Source: Thraustochytrium sp. TN22
Taxonomy: Eukaryota > Sar > Bigyra > Thraustochytrida > Thraustochytriidae
Length of the DNA stretch: 64,000 nucleotides
Assembly: GCA_013306675.1 (NCBI GenBank)
Contig: JABLUY010000093.1
Span: 60,803 to 124,802, forward strand
Direction of reading: 5' to 3'
In this document: one piece after another, positions 53,166 through 61,552 of the stretch
Layout of the letters: the number at the start of each line of letters is the position of its first letter
How positions within the stretch are numbered: position 1 is the first letter of the stretch
Translations under genes and position numbers: made by a program
Notes under the pieces: generated by a model
The model's input: the letters and a program-made list of their open reading frames with translations, nothing else
Databases searched by the model: none
What the model was told of the DNA's origin: nothing

Positions 53166-53179
53166 TGGGATTGGGATAT
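53166..53179 (-). repeat. Right terminal inverted repeat
   Basis: TGGGATTGGGATAT on the + strand, the inverted counterpart of the left end. An imperfect palindrome (AGGGATAATATGGCTATCCT) lies just inside, at about 53124-53143. Confidence 0.6.
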
Positions 53180-53800
53180 GGGCGGCCACTGTGCGGAGGG
53201 GCGTGCCGGAAGGTGCACCAGCTTCGTGGTGAGCCTCAGAGACAGGCGCCCACACAGCGCGAAGCGCTCCTCACAGCCAGGGTGACTGCGACTGGGCTGG
53301 TTTTGACTTGGGCCTGAAAGGCGCGGCGGGCGGGCCCGTCCGCCTCGCGGCCGCAGGGCGCGACGGGGGCCCAGCCTCCAGGGCCTGCGCATGCAGGCGC
53401 CAGCTGAGGCGCGGCTGGGCGGGAAGCCGCGCGGCTGGGCGCGGCGCTCCGCGGCGCAGCGCGGCGGCGAGGCCTCGGCTGGACGGCCAGGCGCGGCCGT
53501 TGGCCGTTTTGGAGTCAGCAAAGAAGCTGCCCGTGCGAAGACCCAGCATCCCGTCCACAGTGAAGCTGCGGGACCACAGCGAGCAAGTCTTTTGCGCTGC
53601 GTCCTCACACCGCCTCTGAGGCGGCGCCCTCCACACGGCGGCAGAGGGAGTGTAGAGGCGGCTCAGCCGCCTGAGCAGATCGCGAAAGCGTGGCCAGGCC
53701 GGCGGTCGCCTCGCGCGAGGCAAGGCAGCAAAGGTCGTCCTCCAGACTCCGCCGGCGGAGCACCTGGACGCGTCGCGCTCGCGCAGCTCGCGCCCGCGCC

Positions 53801-53840
<40 letters not shown>

Positions 53841-54177
53841 CACGAGCCCGCGCGCCGCGCGCCGCCGCGCCGAGCGCGAGCGGGGCGCTCGTGCTGGCAG
53901 GCAGGCGGGCAGCCTACTAGGCTACACAGGAGCACCACTGTGCTTGAGCCGCTCCTTGGCGGCGCCCACGTCAAGGTGGAGCTCTCCAACAAAGGCCCAC
54001 CACTAGGAAGAGGGCTTAGCGCGCCGCGCGGCGCGGCGAGGCGAGGCGCGGCGAGGCGAGGCGACGCAACGCAACGCAACGCGACGCGACGCGACGCGAC
54101 GCTAGGACCTGGGGACGGGCAGTGGCGGCAGCAGCAGCGTCCAGACGCTGCGCTGCCAGCACCCGGACCTGCGGCGT
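53180..54177. other. Repeat-rich spacer upstream of AP2 gene 2
   Basis: About 1 kb. It contains a (GCGCCC)n run (about 53793-53842) and a block of pentamers (about 54026-54102: GGCGA and GCAAC/GCGAC units) about 80 bp upstream of the AP2 gene 2 start. No supported gene. Confidence 0.55.
54026..54102 (+). repeat. Compound pentamer repeat (GGCGA, GCAAC, GCGAC)
   Basis: Successive 5-bp units GGCGA/GCGGC, then GCAAC x3, then GCGAC x4, ending GCTAGG. It lies in the promoter/5' UTR of AP2 gene 2. Confidence 0.85.
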
Positions 54178-55812
54178 ATGACCGAGGCCTTCAACAAAGA
54201 ATCAGGCGCGGACGACTCGCCAAACCAAGCGCAGTCGTTGAGGTCGCTGCGCTCGCTGTTCTCGGCGAGCGACCCGACCGCGGTCGAAACATCCGAGGGA
54301 AAAAACCAGCCGCGCACACACGGCATGAGCTCACAGACCCCCATGTGGTCCTCGTCGTCCCCAAGCCAGGGCGCTTCGGCAGCAGGGCCCATGCCGCCCT
54401 CGGCCGGCTCACAGCCATCCGCGGGCGGCGCTCCGCTCTTTCTCCCTCTCGGCGGCCAAGGTGCCCCTGCGGGGAGCCCAGTGCCCATGGCCGGCATGTA
54501 CCCAAGCTTCATGCCGTCGCAGGGCGGCTACCAGCAGCCGCTCTACTTTTACCCTCAAGGCATGGACCCGCGCATGCAGCAGATGCCCGGCGGCTACTTC
54601 ATCATGAACCCTATGCAGGGCATGGGCATGCCGCCCAATGCCGGCGGCTTTCCGTACCCGGTTTATCCCGGCTCCCAGCAGCAGCATGAGCAGCAGCAGC
54701 AGCAGCAACAACAACAACATTCGCTGCAGCAAAATCAGCAGCCGCAGCAGCAGCAGCAGCAACAACGACAGCGGCAGCAGAGCATCCTTCTCAACAACGC
54801 GGATCAAGACGATGACGACGATGACGATGACGGCAAGGGCGAGTCGGGCGAATCCTCGCCCGGGTCCACTGCCGGCAAGCGCCGCGCCGACCAGAGCGAC
54901 GACTCGGACGAGCGCGAGCTGGACTCGGACTCGAGCGGCAAGAAGCGCATTCGCTTGGATGACCTGCGCACTGACTCCGGCAAGTCGTCCATGGCTGGCA
55001 GCCACGGCAGCGATGCCACCGAGAGCACGGTGAGCAGCATGGGCGACGCTCAGGCCGCCGGCGGCAGCAACAGCAGTGCCACGAGCAGCGGCAGCAACAA
55101 CAGCAACGACAAGGACCTCAGCCCGGTCGACGCGGCGCAGCGCGCCTCGGAGGCTGTCGCCAAGGCCCAGCTCCAAGCTCGTCACCTGCAGCAGCGCCGC
55201 CGCCGTCGCCGTGCGCGCCGCAACCGCGCGCCCGACTGCCCTCACTCGGACTACCGCGGCGTCTCCTGGCATCGCCGCGACCGCAAGTGGCTCGCGCGCA
55301 CCTGGATCAACGGCCGCATCGAGCACCTCGGGTGCTACCGCACCGAGGAAATGGCCGCGCTCGCTGTGGACCTCCGCACCGTCGAGCACTTTGGGCCCAA
55401 CACACAAAAAGAACTCAACTTCCCCGACGCCGAGGAGCGCGAGCGCATGCGCCGCGAGTTCGACGCCACGGGCGACTTCAAGATCAAAACCGCTGCTGAG
55501 CTCAATGGCCCCGGCAACTACGCCTCCAGCAAGGCAGCCGCCAACGCCTCCGGCCTCACCACCTTTGTCGTGCCCGGCATCGGGCCCGTCGCCATTCGCA
55601 CGCGCGAAGGCGAGACCGGCCCGCCCTCAAACTTCTTCTTTGCGCCCTTTCCCGGCGCGCCGCCAGTGCATTTCGGCGGCATGCAGTCCGGCCTCGGCCC
55701 TCATCCGGGCGCCCTCATGCCGCACATGCACCCCATGCATGGCATGCATGGCGCCGACATGCAGAGCCAGCCTTCGGCGGGCTCGCAGCTCCCTCGTCTT
55801 GCTGGACCATGA
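54178..55812 (+). CDS. AP2-domain transcription factor 2, Gln-rich
   Basis: A 544-residue protein. The N-terminal third is Ser/Pro-rich (MTEAFNKESGADDSP start), then Met/Gly/Pro-rich (MDPRMQQMPGGYFIMNPMQG), a poly-Q block (about 162-205) and an acidic Asp run (DQDDDDDDDDG). A basic Arg/Lys stretch (about 337-352) leads into the AP2 domain (about 358-420: SDYRGVSWHRRDRKWLARTW, then INGRIEHLGCYRTEEMAALAVDLRTVEHFG). The same post-AP2 block seen in gene 1 follows (KELNFPDAEERERMRREFDATGDFKIKTA). The C-terminus is Pro/Met/His-rich. It is the closest relative of AP2 gene 1 in the window: the core 20 residues of the domain are identical. Likely a nuclear transcription factor; targets unknown. Confidence 0.88.
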   Translation: MTEAFNKESGADDSPNQAQSLRSLRSLFSASDPTAVETSEGKNQPRTHGMSSQTPMWSSSSPSQGASAAGPMPPSAGSQPSAGGAPLFLPLGGQGAPAGSPVPMAGMYPSFMPSQGGYQQPLYFYPQGMDPRMQQMPGGYFIMNPMQGMGMPPNAGGFPYPVYPGSQQQHEQQQQQQQQQHSLQQNQQPQQQQQQQRQRQQSILLNNADQDDDDDDDDGKGESGESSPGSTAGKRRADQSDDSDERELDSDSSGKKRIRLDDLRTDSGKSSMAGSHGSDATESTVSSMGDAQAAGGSNSSATSSGSNNSNDKDLSPVDAAQRASEAVAKAQLQARHLQQRRRRRRARRNRAPDCPHSDYRGVSWHRRDRKWLARTWINGRIEHLGCYRTEEMAALAVDLRTVEHFGPNTQKELNFPDAEERERMRREFDATGDFKIKTAAELNGPGNYASSKAAANASGLTTFVVPGIGPVAIRTREGETGPPSNFFFAPFPGAPPVHFGGMQSGLGPHPGALMPHMHPMHGMHGADMQSQPSAGSQLPRLAGP

Positions 55813-55867
55813 ACTTGCTACCGTGCCTGCCAGCCCGTGAACACCCCTGCTGGTGGTGCTCCTGCCG

Positions 55868-55868
<1 letters not shown>

Positions 55869-55925
<57 letters not shown>
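55869..55925 (+). repeat. Pure CTG repeat, 19 copies, in the 3' UTR of AP2 gene 2
   Basis: 57 bp of uninterrupted CTG begin 57 bp after the stop codon of AP2 gene 2, so in its transcript they would form a (CUG)19 hairpin-prone run. Unlike the CAG runs in the coding parts they are perfect and non-coding. Confidence 0.93.
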
Positions 55926-55926
<1 letters not shown>

Positions 55927-56219
55927 GTAGCAGGTGGCAGGTGGCGAAGAGCCCGGCTAGCGGGCGAGCGTGCGAACGCCACTTTCGCTTGAAACACCCT
56001 TCTTTATCCTCATGACCATGCGCAGCGTCGCAACGACATGGGGCGATGCACTTGCCCTCTTTTGTATTATTGACCTGTGAAAGAATTTCTGCTCCGTGTT
56101 TCGAACGATTTTCCAAGTCAAGCGTCAGTCAAGCGTCAGTCCCGCGAGTCAGAGATCTTGCCGCTACTCGCAGTCAACCATGCGCTTTATCTGCGCTCAA
56201 GCTAGCCTCCGAGTCCTTC

Positions 56220-56665
56220 GTCAAGCAAGCAAGCCTCCTTCATCAAGCAAGCAAGCCTACTTCGTCAAGCAAGAAGCAAGCCTCATTCGTATGATGTATT
56301 AGCATGCAAGCTTGCTTTCCACAGCATTTACACGCAAGCCCCAAGCAAGCCTCCTTCGTGGATGAGTGAAAGGCTCCGCATGCAAGCTTGCGAGCCACAG
56401 AGCTTGCAGTCCCAAGCAAGCTTGCAAGCCACAGAGCTTGCAGTCCCAAGCAAGCCTCCTTCGTAGGTGTATGAAATCAAAGGCTCGGCATGCAAGCTTG
56501 CGAGCAGTAGGGTTTGCACGCAAGCCAAAAGGAAGCCTCCTCCGCAGATGTAAGAAAGCTTTCGAGCAGTAGAATTTGCACGCAAGCCAAATGCAAGCCT
56601 CATCCGTAGATGTAAGAAAGCTTGCGAGCAACAGAAATTGCACGCAAGCGAATGAGTGAACGCCC
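56220..56665. repeat. Degenerate tandem array (~65-110 bp units) rich in GCAAGC
   Basis: A run of CAAGCAAGCCTCCTTCGTCAAG leads into about five diverged units of the form GCAAGCTTGCGAGCAG...TTTGCACGCAAGCC...AAGCCTCCTTCGTAGATGTAAGAAA. Units start at about 56308, 56383, 56491, 56558 and 56620. It is lower in GC than its surroundings. The HindIII-like AAGCTT core is kept in the first three. Confidence 0.8.
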
Positions 56666-56959
56666 GAGCTCGCCACGTCTTTGTTTCTCTGCTGTGACAT
56701 AAAAGGGCGAGGTACTCCCCAAAGCCAGACCATGAGGTTGGCACTTTGAACTGCTTGTTTCTTGGTCTGGCGCAACCACTGGCAGCCGGCTGGTGGTTAG
56801 CTCGATTGGTGAGAGACCGCGAAGGACCGAGTGGGGCTGATCAAGGCGCCCACAAAAAGGATTTTGCTGACACGAGATGCGTGCATGGTGTACTCTCCTT
56901 GAGATATTTGACGTGGCCAGGTTCTGCCAGCCAGCCATTGAGTTCGATGCCCTTGGTGG

Positions 56960-57062
56960 GAGCTCGCGATAGCTCACGATAGCTCACGGTGGATCACAAT
57001 GGCTCAGAATGGCTCACGATGGCTCGCAATGGCTCGCAATGGCTCGCAATGGCTCGCAAGCT
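56960..57062. repeat. 10-bp tandem array (AGCTCACGAT / GGCTCGCAAT)
   Basis: About ten decamers in register: AGCTCGCGAT, AGCTCACGAT, AGCTCACGGT, GGATCACAAT, GGCTCAGAAT, GGCTCACGAT, then four GGCTCGCAAT/G. It is followed at once by a (CT)n run. Confidence 0.9.
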
Positions 57063-59822
57063 CTCTCTCTCTCTCTTTGTTTCTTGCACTTCCTTGCTCT
57101 TTCGAGTCTTCCCGTTTCTCCCGTCTTGGGCTCGCTCCTGTCGAGTCCGAGTCCCACTGGCACGACTCGGCCTGGTCTCGCTATGTTTACCTTCGCCGGG
57201 CCGGCCATCGTGACAGAGCTGGCCGGCCTGACTCGGACTCGGCGCTGCAGGTCTCTGTGGGGCCGTCCTGCGAGCTGGAGCGGAGCCGCCCGCGAAGATT
57301 TCATTCGAATCGATGAGGCACACGCGCTCCACTGGCAGCCAAAAGGCCCTGGGCCTGGAGCACGCAGAAGCACGCAGAAGCACGCGGTGCCCGTGGGGCC
57401 GTGTCCGAGCTGGGCCACGGCCCGCCGCGACCCGCCCGTGGCCGCTTCAAGTTGAGCCGTGGGCCGCACGCTCGCGAGCGATGCGAGTAACGTGGAGCGA
57501 GTGCATTGCAGTGGCCTTGCAGCGCCGCCGGCCAGGGCCTCAGGGCTTGGCTTGCCAACCGTGACCGAGTGGGCCTTGGTCCGAGCTGTGGCCCGACTCG
57601 GCAGCAGCCTAGCTCTTCCATACCGGAAGGAACACGAGGCTGCCATGCCACCGTCCTGGCCGAGCGAGGGAGCGCGAGAGCTTGTCGCGAGCTGTCGCGA
57701 GTTTTGTCGCGAGCCGAGGCTGCCGTGGCCGCGGCTGACGTCTAAACCCCGAGCAACCAACTCCAGGCTTGCAGTGTTGGATCTCGGCTCTGATCATGCG
57801 CGGCAGCCATGGCCAGGCGGCCGGCCTCCGCTGCTGCTGATTCTACCCGCAAAAAGGGGCTCCGACGGTCGCGGGCGAACCGTTGCGCGAGTCACGTAGT
57901 AAGTTAGCATGAGCCGCGAGCACGAGCTGCCGTGGGTGGCCAGTGCTAATTATGAGCTGCGTGCGTGAGCGGCGCGGCAACCGGCGACATTAAGCAGTGT
58001 CTGCAACCCGACTCGGCCCGGCCTCGTTCGGCTTCGACATCATGATTGGCCTCGGGGGTGATGCTCGCGTGGTGAGGTGCGGCCTGCAGCGGCAACTTAA
58101 AGGCCTTGAGCGGCCTTGACGGTGATGGCGTGTTCCGACGGTGATGTCGTGTTCCGACCAGTCGGCCTCAACCTTCGAGTTCTTGTCATCATATGATACC
58201 GCCAGCCAGGCCGGCGCCGGCGGGCCGCGCCTTCAAGTTGCCCGTGGGTTGCAGCCTGGCTCGGTCGACGCCGCTTGAATGGCCGCCGCGGACCCCGTTG
58301 CACAGCAGCGAGCAGCTGCCAACAGCGGGCCACACAGCGGATGGCCGCAGGCGGCATTCCCGCACCGGAGGGCTGCAGTGCGGAGGGCTACGCATCGCTG
58401 CATCCGACCACCCGGGCCCGCGACTCGCGGCGTGTAGGTCCTGTCCTGTAGTACTACTACAGTAGTAGGACTCGGAGGAGGAGCGCGCGACAGTGGCGAT
58501 GGCAGCGGCAACGACGCCGACCGAGCTTCTGGCAGACCGGCCAAACCAGCGCGGACCGGAGTCGGAGGCAGCCAGGCTGAGCCAGCCAGTGCGCTACAGG
58601 GAGGGAGGCGCAGGGAGGCTGGCCGACCCTGGCCGGTTGGAGTGGGCGACGTAGCCGTGGCCAGACATGCCATTCTGTGGTGCAGCACCAATGGAGCAGT
58701 GGGGTGGGTGGGTTACCGTGGGTAGCCACCTCCGGCAGGCGAGTAGTTGTCCCTTCCTTCGCGCTCGATGGATCAATCGATGATCGATCCCTTCGAGCTC
58801 TAGCTAGCTAGCTAGCTAGCTAGTGCCATGGCCACCGGCCACGGCAGCCTGGGGCGGGAAAACAGACCTGGCTCAGTCGGGCACGGCTCGGGCGCGTGCC
58901 AGGGGGAGTGCGCACGAATGCTTCCAGGTTCGAGCGCTGGGCTGCCTGGCAGTTAGCTCACCATTCCTTCCTTCCTCCCTTGCTTCCTTGCTTCCTTGCT
59001 TGCCTGCTGCTCGGCCGCGCCCGAGTCGTCCTGCAGACTCCACTGCCGGTGCCAGGCGGAGGCTGCCACCGGACTAGTAACTACCCTCCGACGTTCGACT
59101 CCAGCCTGCCTTGAACCTGCCTGCCGCGTGCACGGCCTGCCCGGCCCATGGGCCCGGCCAGGCTCGACTCGCACGAGCTGCAGCAGACCGCGCAGACTGC
59201 CTGCCCCTGTGACGGCGGCGGTGGCGGCCTCCCTCTCCACGTCGCCAGCCGAGACTAACCGCGGCCACCTCCGAGCCGAGCCCGGCGAGAGGCGAGGCGA
59301 GCCTGAGCCTGAGGCGAGCCTGAGCCTGAGGCGAGCGAGGCGGCAGTCGCAGTCGCCATTCCTGGTCTGGGGCGGCGCGCGCTGCGCGCGGACGTCTCAG
59401 CGCGCAGGAACCTGTCCGGGGAGGCCTCGCCGCGCCGCAGTCGCCGCAGGCGCCGCGCCTCGGGGAGTCGGGCTCGGAGCAGAACCGCGGCGCTCGCCTG
59501 GAGCCTGCCTGAGCAGGGAGGGAGGGCCACGGCGGGCAGTGACTGGCCGTGCTGGGCGCGGCCACGGGCGACTGCGAGCTCTCCGAGGCGGCCACCGCAG
59601 CGCGGCAGCCCGCCACCGCAGAAGCGAATCGGGTCGAGCGCCCGTACTGCGCAGCGCCGCGCAGCGCAGCGCACGCAGCGCAGCGCACGCAGCGCAGCGC
59701 ACGCAGCGCAGCGCAGCGCAGGCCGGCGAGGGACGCGGCGCGGCCACAGACTGCAGTGCAGGGGCCCGAGCAGCGCTGGACGGCGCGGCGCGCGTCGCCG
59801 TCGAGCTGCGGGCGCCGTGCGT

Positions 59823-59990
59823 GCTCGCCTCGCCTCGCCTCGCCTCGCCTCGCCTCGCCTCGCCTCGCCTCGCCTCGCCTCGCCTCGCCTCGCCTCGCCT
59901 CGCCTCGCCTCGCCTCGCCTCGCCTCGCCTCGCCTCGCCTCGCCTCGCCTCGCCTCGCCTCGCCTCGCCTCGCCTCGCCTCGCCTCGCAC
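59823..59990. repeat. (CGCCT)n pentamer array, ~33 copies
   Basis: About 165 bp of near-perfect CTCGC/CGCCT units followed by two CGCACGGCCT variants. It translates to repeated ASPRL/LASPR in one direction and ARRGE in the other, which explains the long repeat-protein frames here; none is a gene. Confidence 0.95.
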
Positions 59991-60921
59991 GGCCTCGCAC
60001 GGCCTCGCACGCGAGCACGAGCTCAGGCTAGCTAGAGCGAGCGAGCGCAGAGCCACAACGCCGCGGACTCGACCACGAGGAGCAGCGGAGCCTGCGGAGG
60101 GGCCGCGTCGCTGGCGCGCAAGGCCGGGGCCGCCCGCGTGCGGGTGCCCGAGGCCGCGAGCCCTCAAGGAGCAGCTCGAAAGCGCTCTCGGCGCGCGGCA
60201 GCCTTGGCTGGCAAGCTCGCTCGGGGCGCCTCGTGGCGCAGCGCGGCCACGCGCACGGCGGCTCGCGAGCGGGCGCTGCCTGCCTAGCTGCTGCAGCTGC
60301 TGCTGCTGCCGAGGGCCGCGGCGCCGCCGAGCGGGCCACGCCAGCCGCCAGCAGCGAGCTGGAGCTGGAAGGGAGCAGAACTGCGAGGTCCGGGGGGAGC
60401 AGCGCACTGCGCTCTGCGCTCTGCGCTCGCTGCCTAGCTAGCTAGGCCGGCGCGCGTGGCGCGCGTGGCACGCCGCCCACGTGCGTGCGCCTTGGCCGCG
60501 CCCGGCCGCAGGCAGCGCTTTCTTTCTTTCTCTGGCCCTCACGCGCGCGCGCGGGCCCGGCGAGCCGCGCCTCGCCGAGGTCGGCCCGCCGAGGCCAGCC
60601 CGCTGGCAGGCCAGGCCAGCCCAGCCCCGGCCAGCCCAGGCAGGGGCCGCGGCGCCGGACCCGCGTCGCGTCGCAGCGCAGCAGTGCCAGGGCCTGCCTC
60701 GCGACGCGCCGCGTTGCGCCGCGCCTGCTCCAGAGGCCGGCGCGCAGCCTCTCCGCCCTCTCCCTGCCCCTCCCGTGCGCGCGCGCTCGCCCGCCGCCTC
60801 GGCGCGGCTCGCCTCGGGGCCCACCTGGCCATCCATCCTTCGGCCCCCATCCCCTCCCCGCTCCCTCCAGGCCGAGCCGGGCCGCGCCGCGCCGCGCCGC
60901 GCCGCTCGCGCCGCGCAGAGC

Positions 60922-60958
60922 CGAGCCGAGCCGAGCCGAGCCGAGCCGAGCCGAGCGG
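60922..60958. repeat. (CCGAG)n pentamer repeat
   Basis: About seven perfect CCGAG units roughly 330 bp upstream of AP2 gene 3. Confidence 0.85.
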
Positions 60959-61281
60959 AGCGCGGCGCCGCCCGCGCGCCGCGCCGCCGCGCCGCCCGCG
61001 CGCGCCGCGCCCGCCGCGCCGCCCAGCAAGGCCGCGTACGCGAGCAGGGCGAGGCCGCGTACGCGTCGGCCCGACGCGGCGAGCGCGGCGTCGCCGGGGC
61101 TCCCCGCGCTAGCGAGGCGCGCCGCTCGCGCGCGGCGGCGGCAGCGAGAGGCCGCGCGGCGGGCCGCCGGCAGCGGGCAGACTGGGGCCGGCGGCGGGCG
61201 CGGAGCGACCGCGCCCGCTGAGCAGGCGGCGCGAGAGGTCGCGCCGCACTGCGCGCCGCGCGGCACTCTACGCATGGACGC

Positions 61282-61514
61282 ATGTCAAGTCCTCCTCTGC
61301 CGCCAGCCTTGCTCGCCTATGCGCTCGCGCAGCAGCAGCTACAGCTTCAACTTCAGCAGCAGCAGGAGCAGCAGCAGCAGCAGCAGCAGCATGGCCAGGC
61401 GCCCAGCGCTTCACCAACGCTCACAGCTGGGGCGCCGCCACCTGGAGTGCAAGGGGCCATCTCGCCAGGTTCGGAGCAGGACTTTTACCTCAATGCACTC
61501 CGTGCATTCCAGGC

Positions 61515-61552
<38 letters not shown>

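Larger units (their letters stand above)
50835..53179 (+). mobile_element. Decayed DNA transposon with short terminal inverted repeats
   Basis: The left end ATATCCCAATCACA (50835-) and right end, read on the - strand, ATATCCCAATCCCA (-53179) match at 13 of 14 bases; the first 11 are identical. The element would be about 2.34 kb, with TA or ATAT at both outer edges as a possible target duplication. The interior is less GC-rich than its surroundings and holds the broken nuclease/transposase-like gene. An alternative pair of ends are the TTAA sites at 50925 and 53146, the target of piggyBac elements, but their flanking inverted repeats are weaker. The superfamily is uncertain. Confidence 0.6.
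55813..61281. other. 5.5-kb gene-poor, repeat-dense region between AP2 genes 2 and 3
   Basis: No supported gene on either strand; the open frames present follow repeats or GC bias. Arrays inside are annotated separately: CTG19, CAAG-rich and ~65-110 bp degenerate repeats, a 10-bp array, (TAGC)n near 58801-58823, GCGCA-type repeats at about 59655-59720, the CGCCT array and CCGAG repeats at about 60922-60958. The 56-57 kb part is clearly more AT-rich than the rest. Confidence 0.55.

Noticed and set aside
53391-54689. 432-residue frame overlapping the start of AP2 gene 2
   Set aside because: It has no domain, runs through GC repeats and is out of frame with the clear AP2 protein.
56785-56860. 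tRNA-like A box (TAGCTCGATTGGTGAGAG)
   Set aside because: No B box (GGTTCGANNCC) and no acceptor pairing at the right spacing.
55869-57062. CRISPR-like array
   Set aside because: The repeats are contiguous or degenerate tandem units without unique spacers of constant length, in a eukaryotic nuclear context.
57296-57320. TTCGAATC resembling a tRNA B box
   Set aside because: No A box upstream and no cloverleaf stems.
59074-60018. Long ARRGE/ASPRL repeat proteins
   Set aside because: They are direct translations of the CGCCT array and continue into unremarkable GC-rich DNA in all frames.
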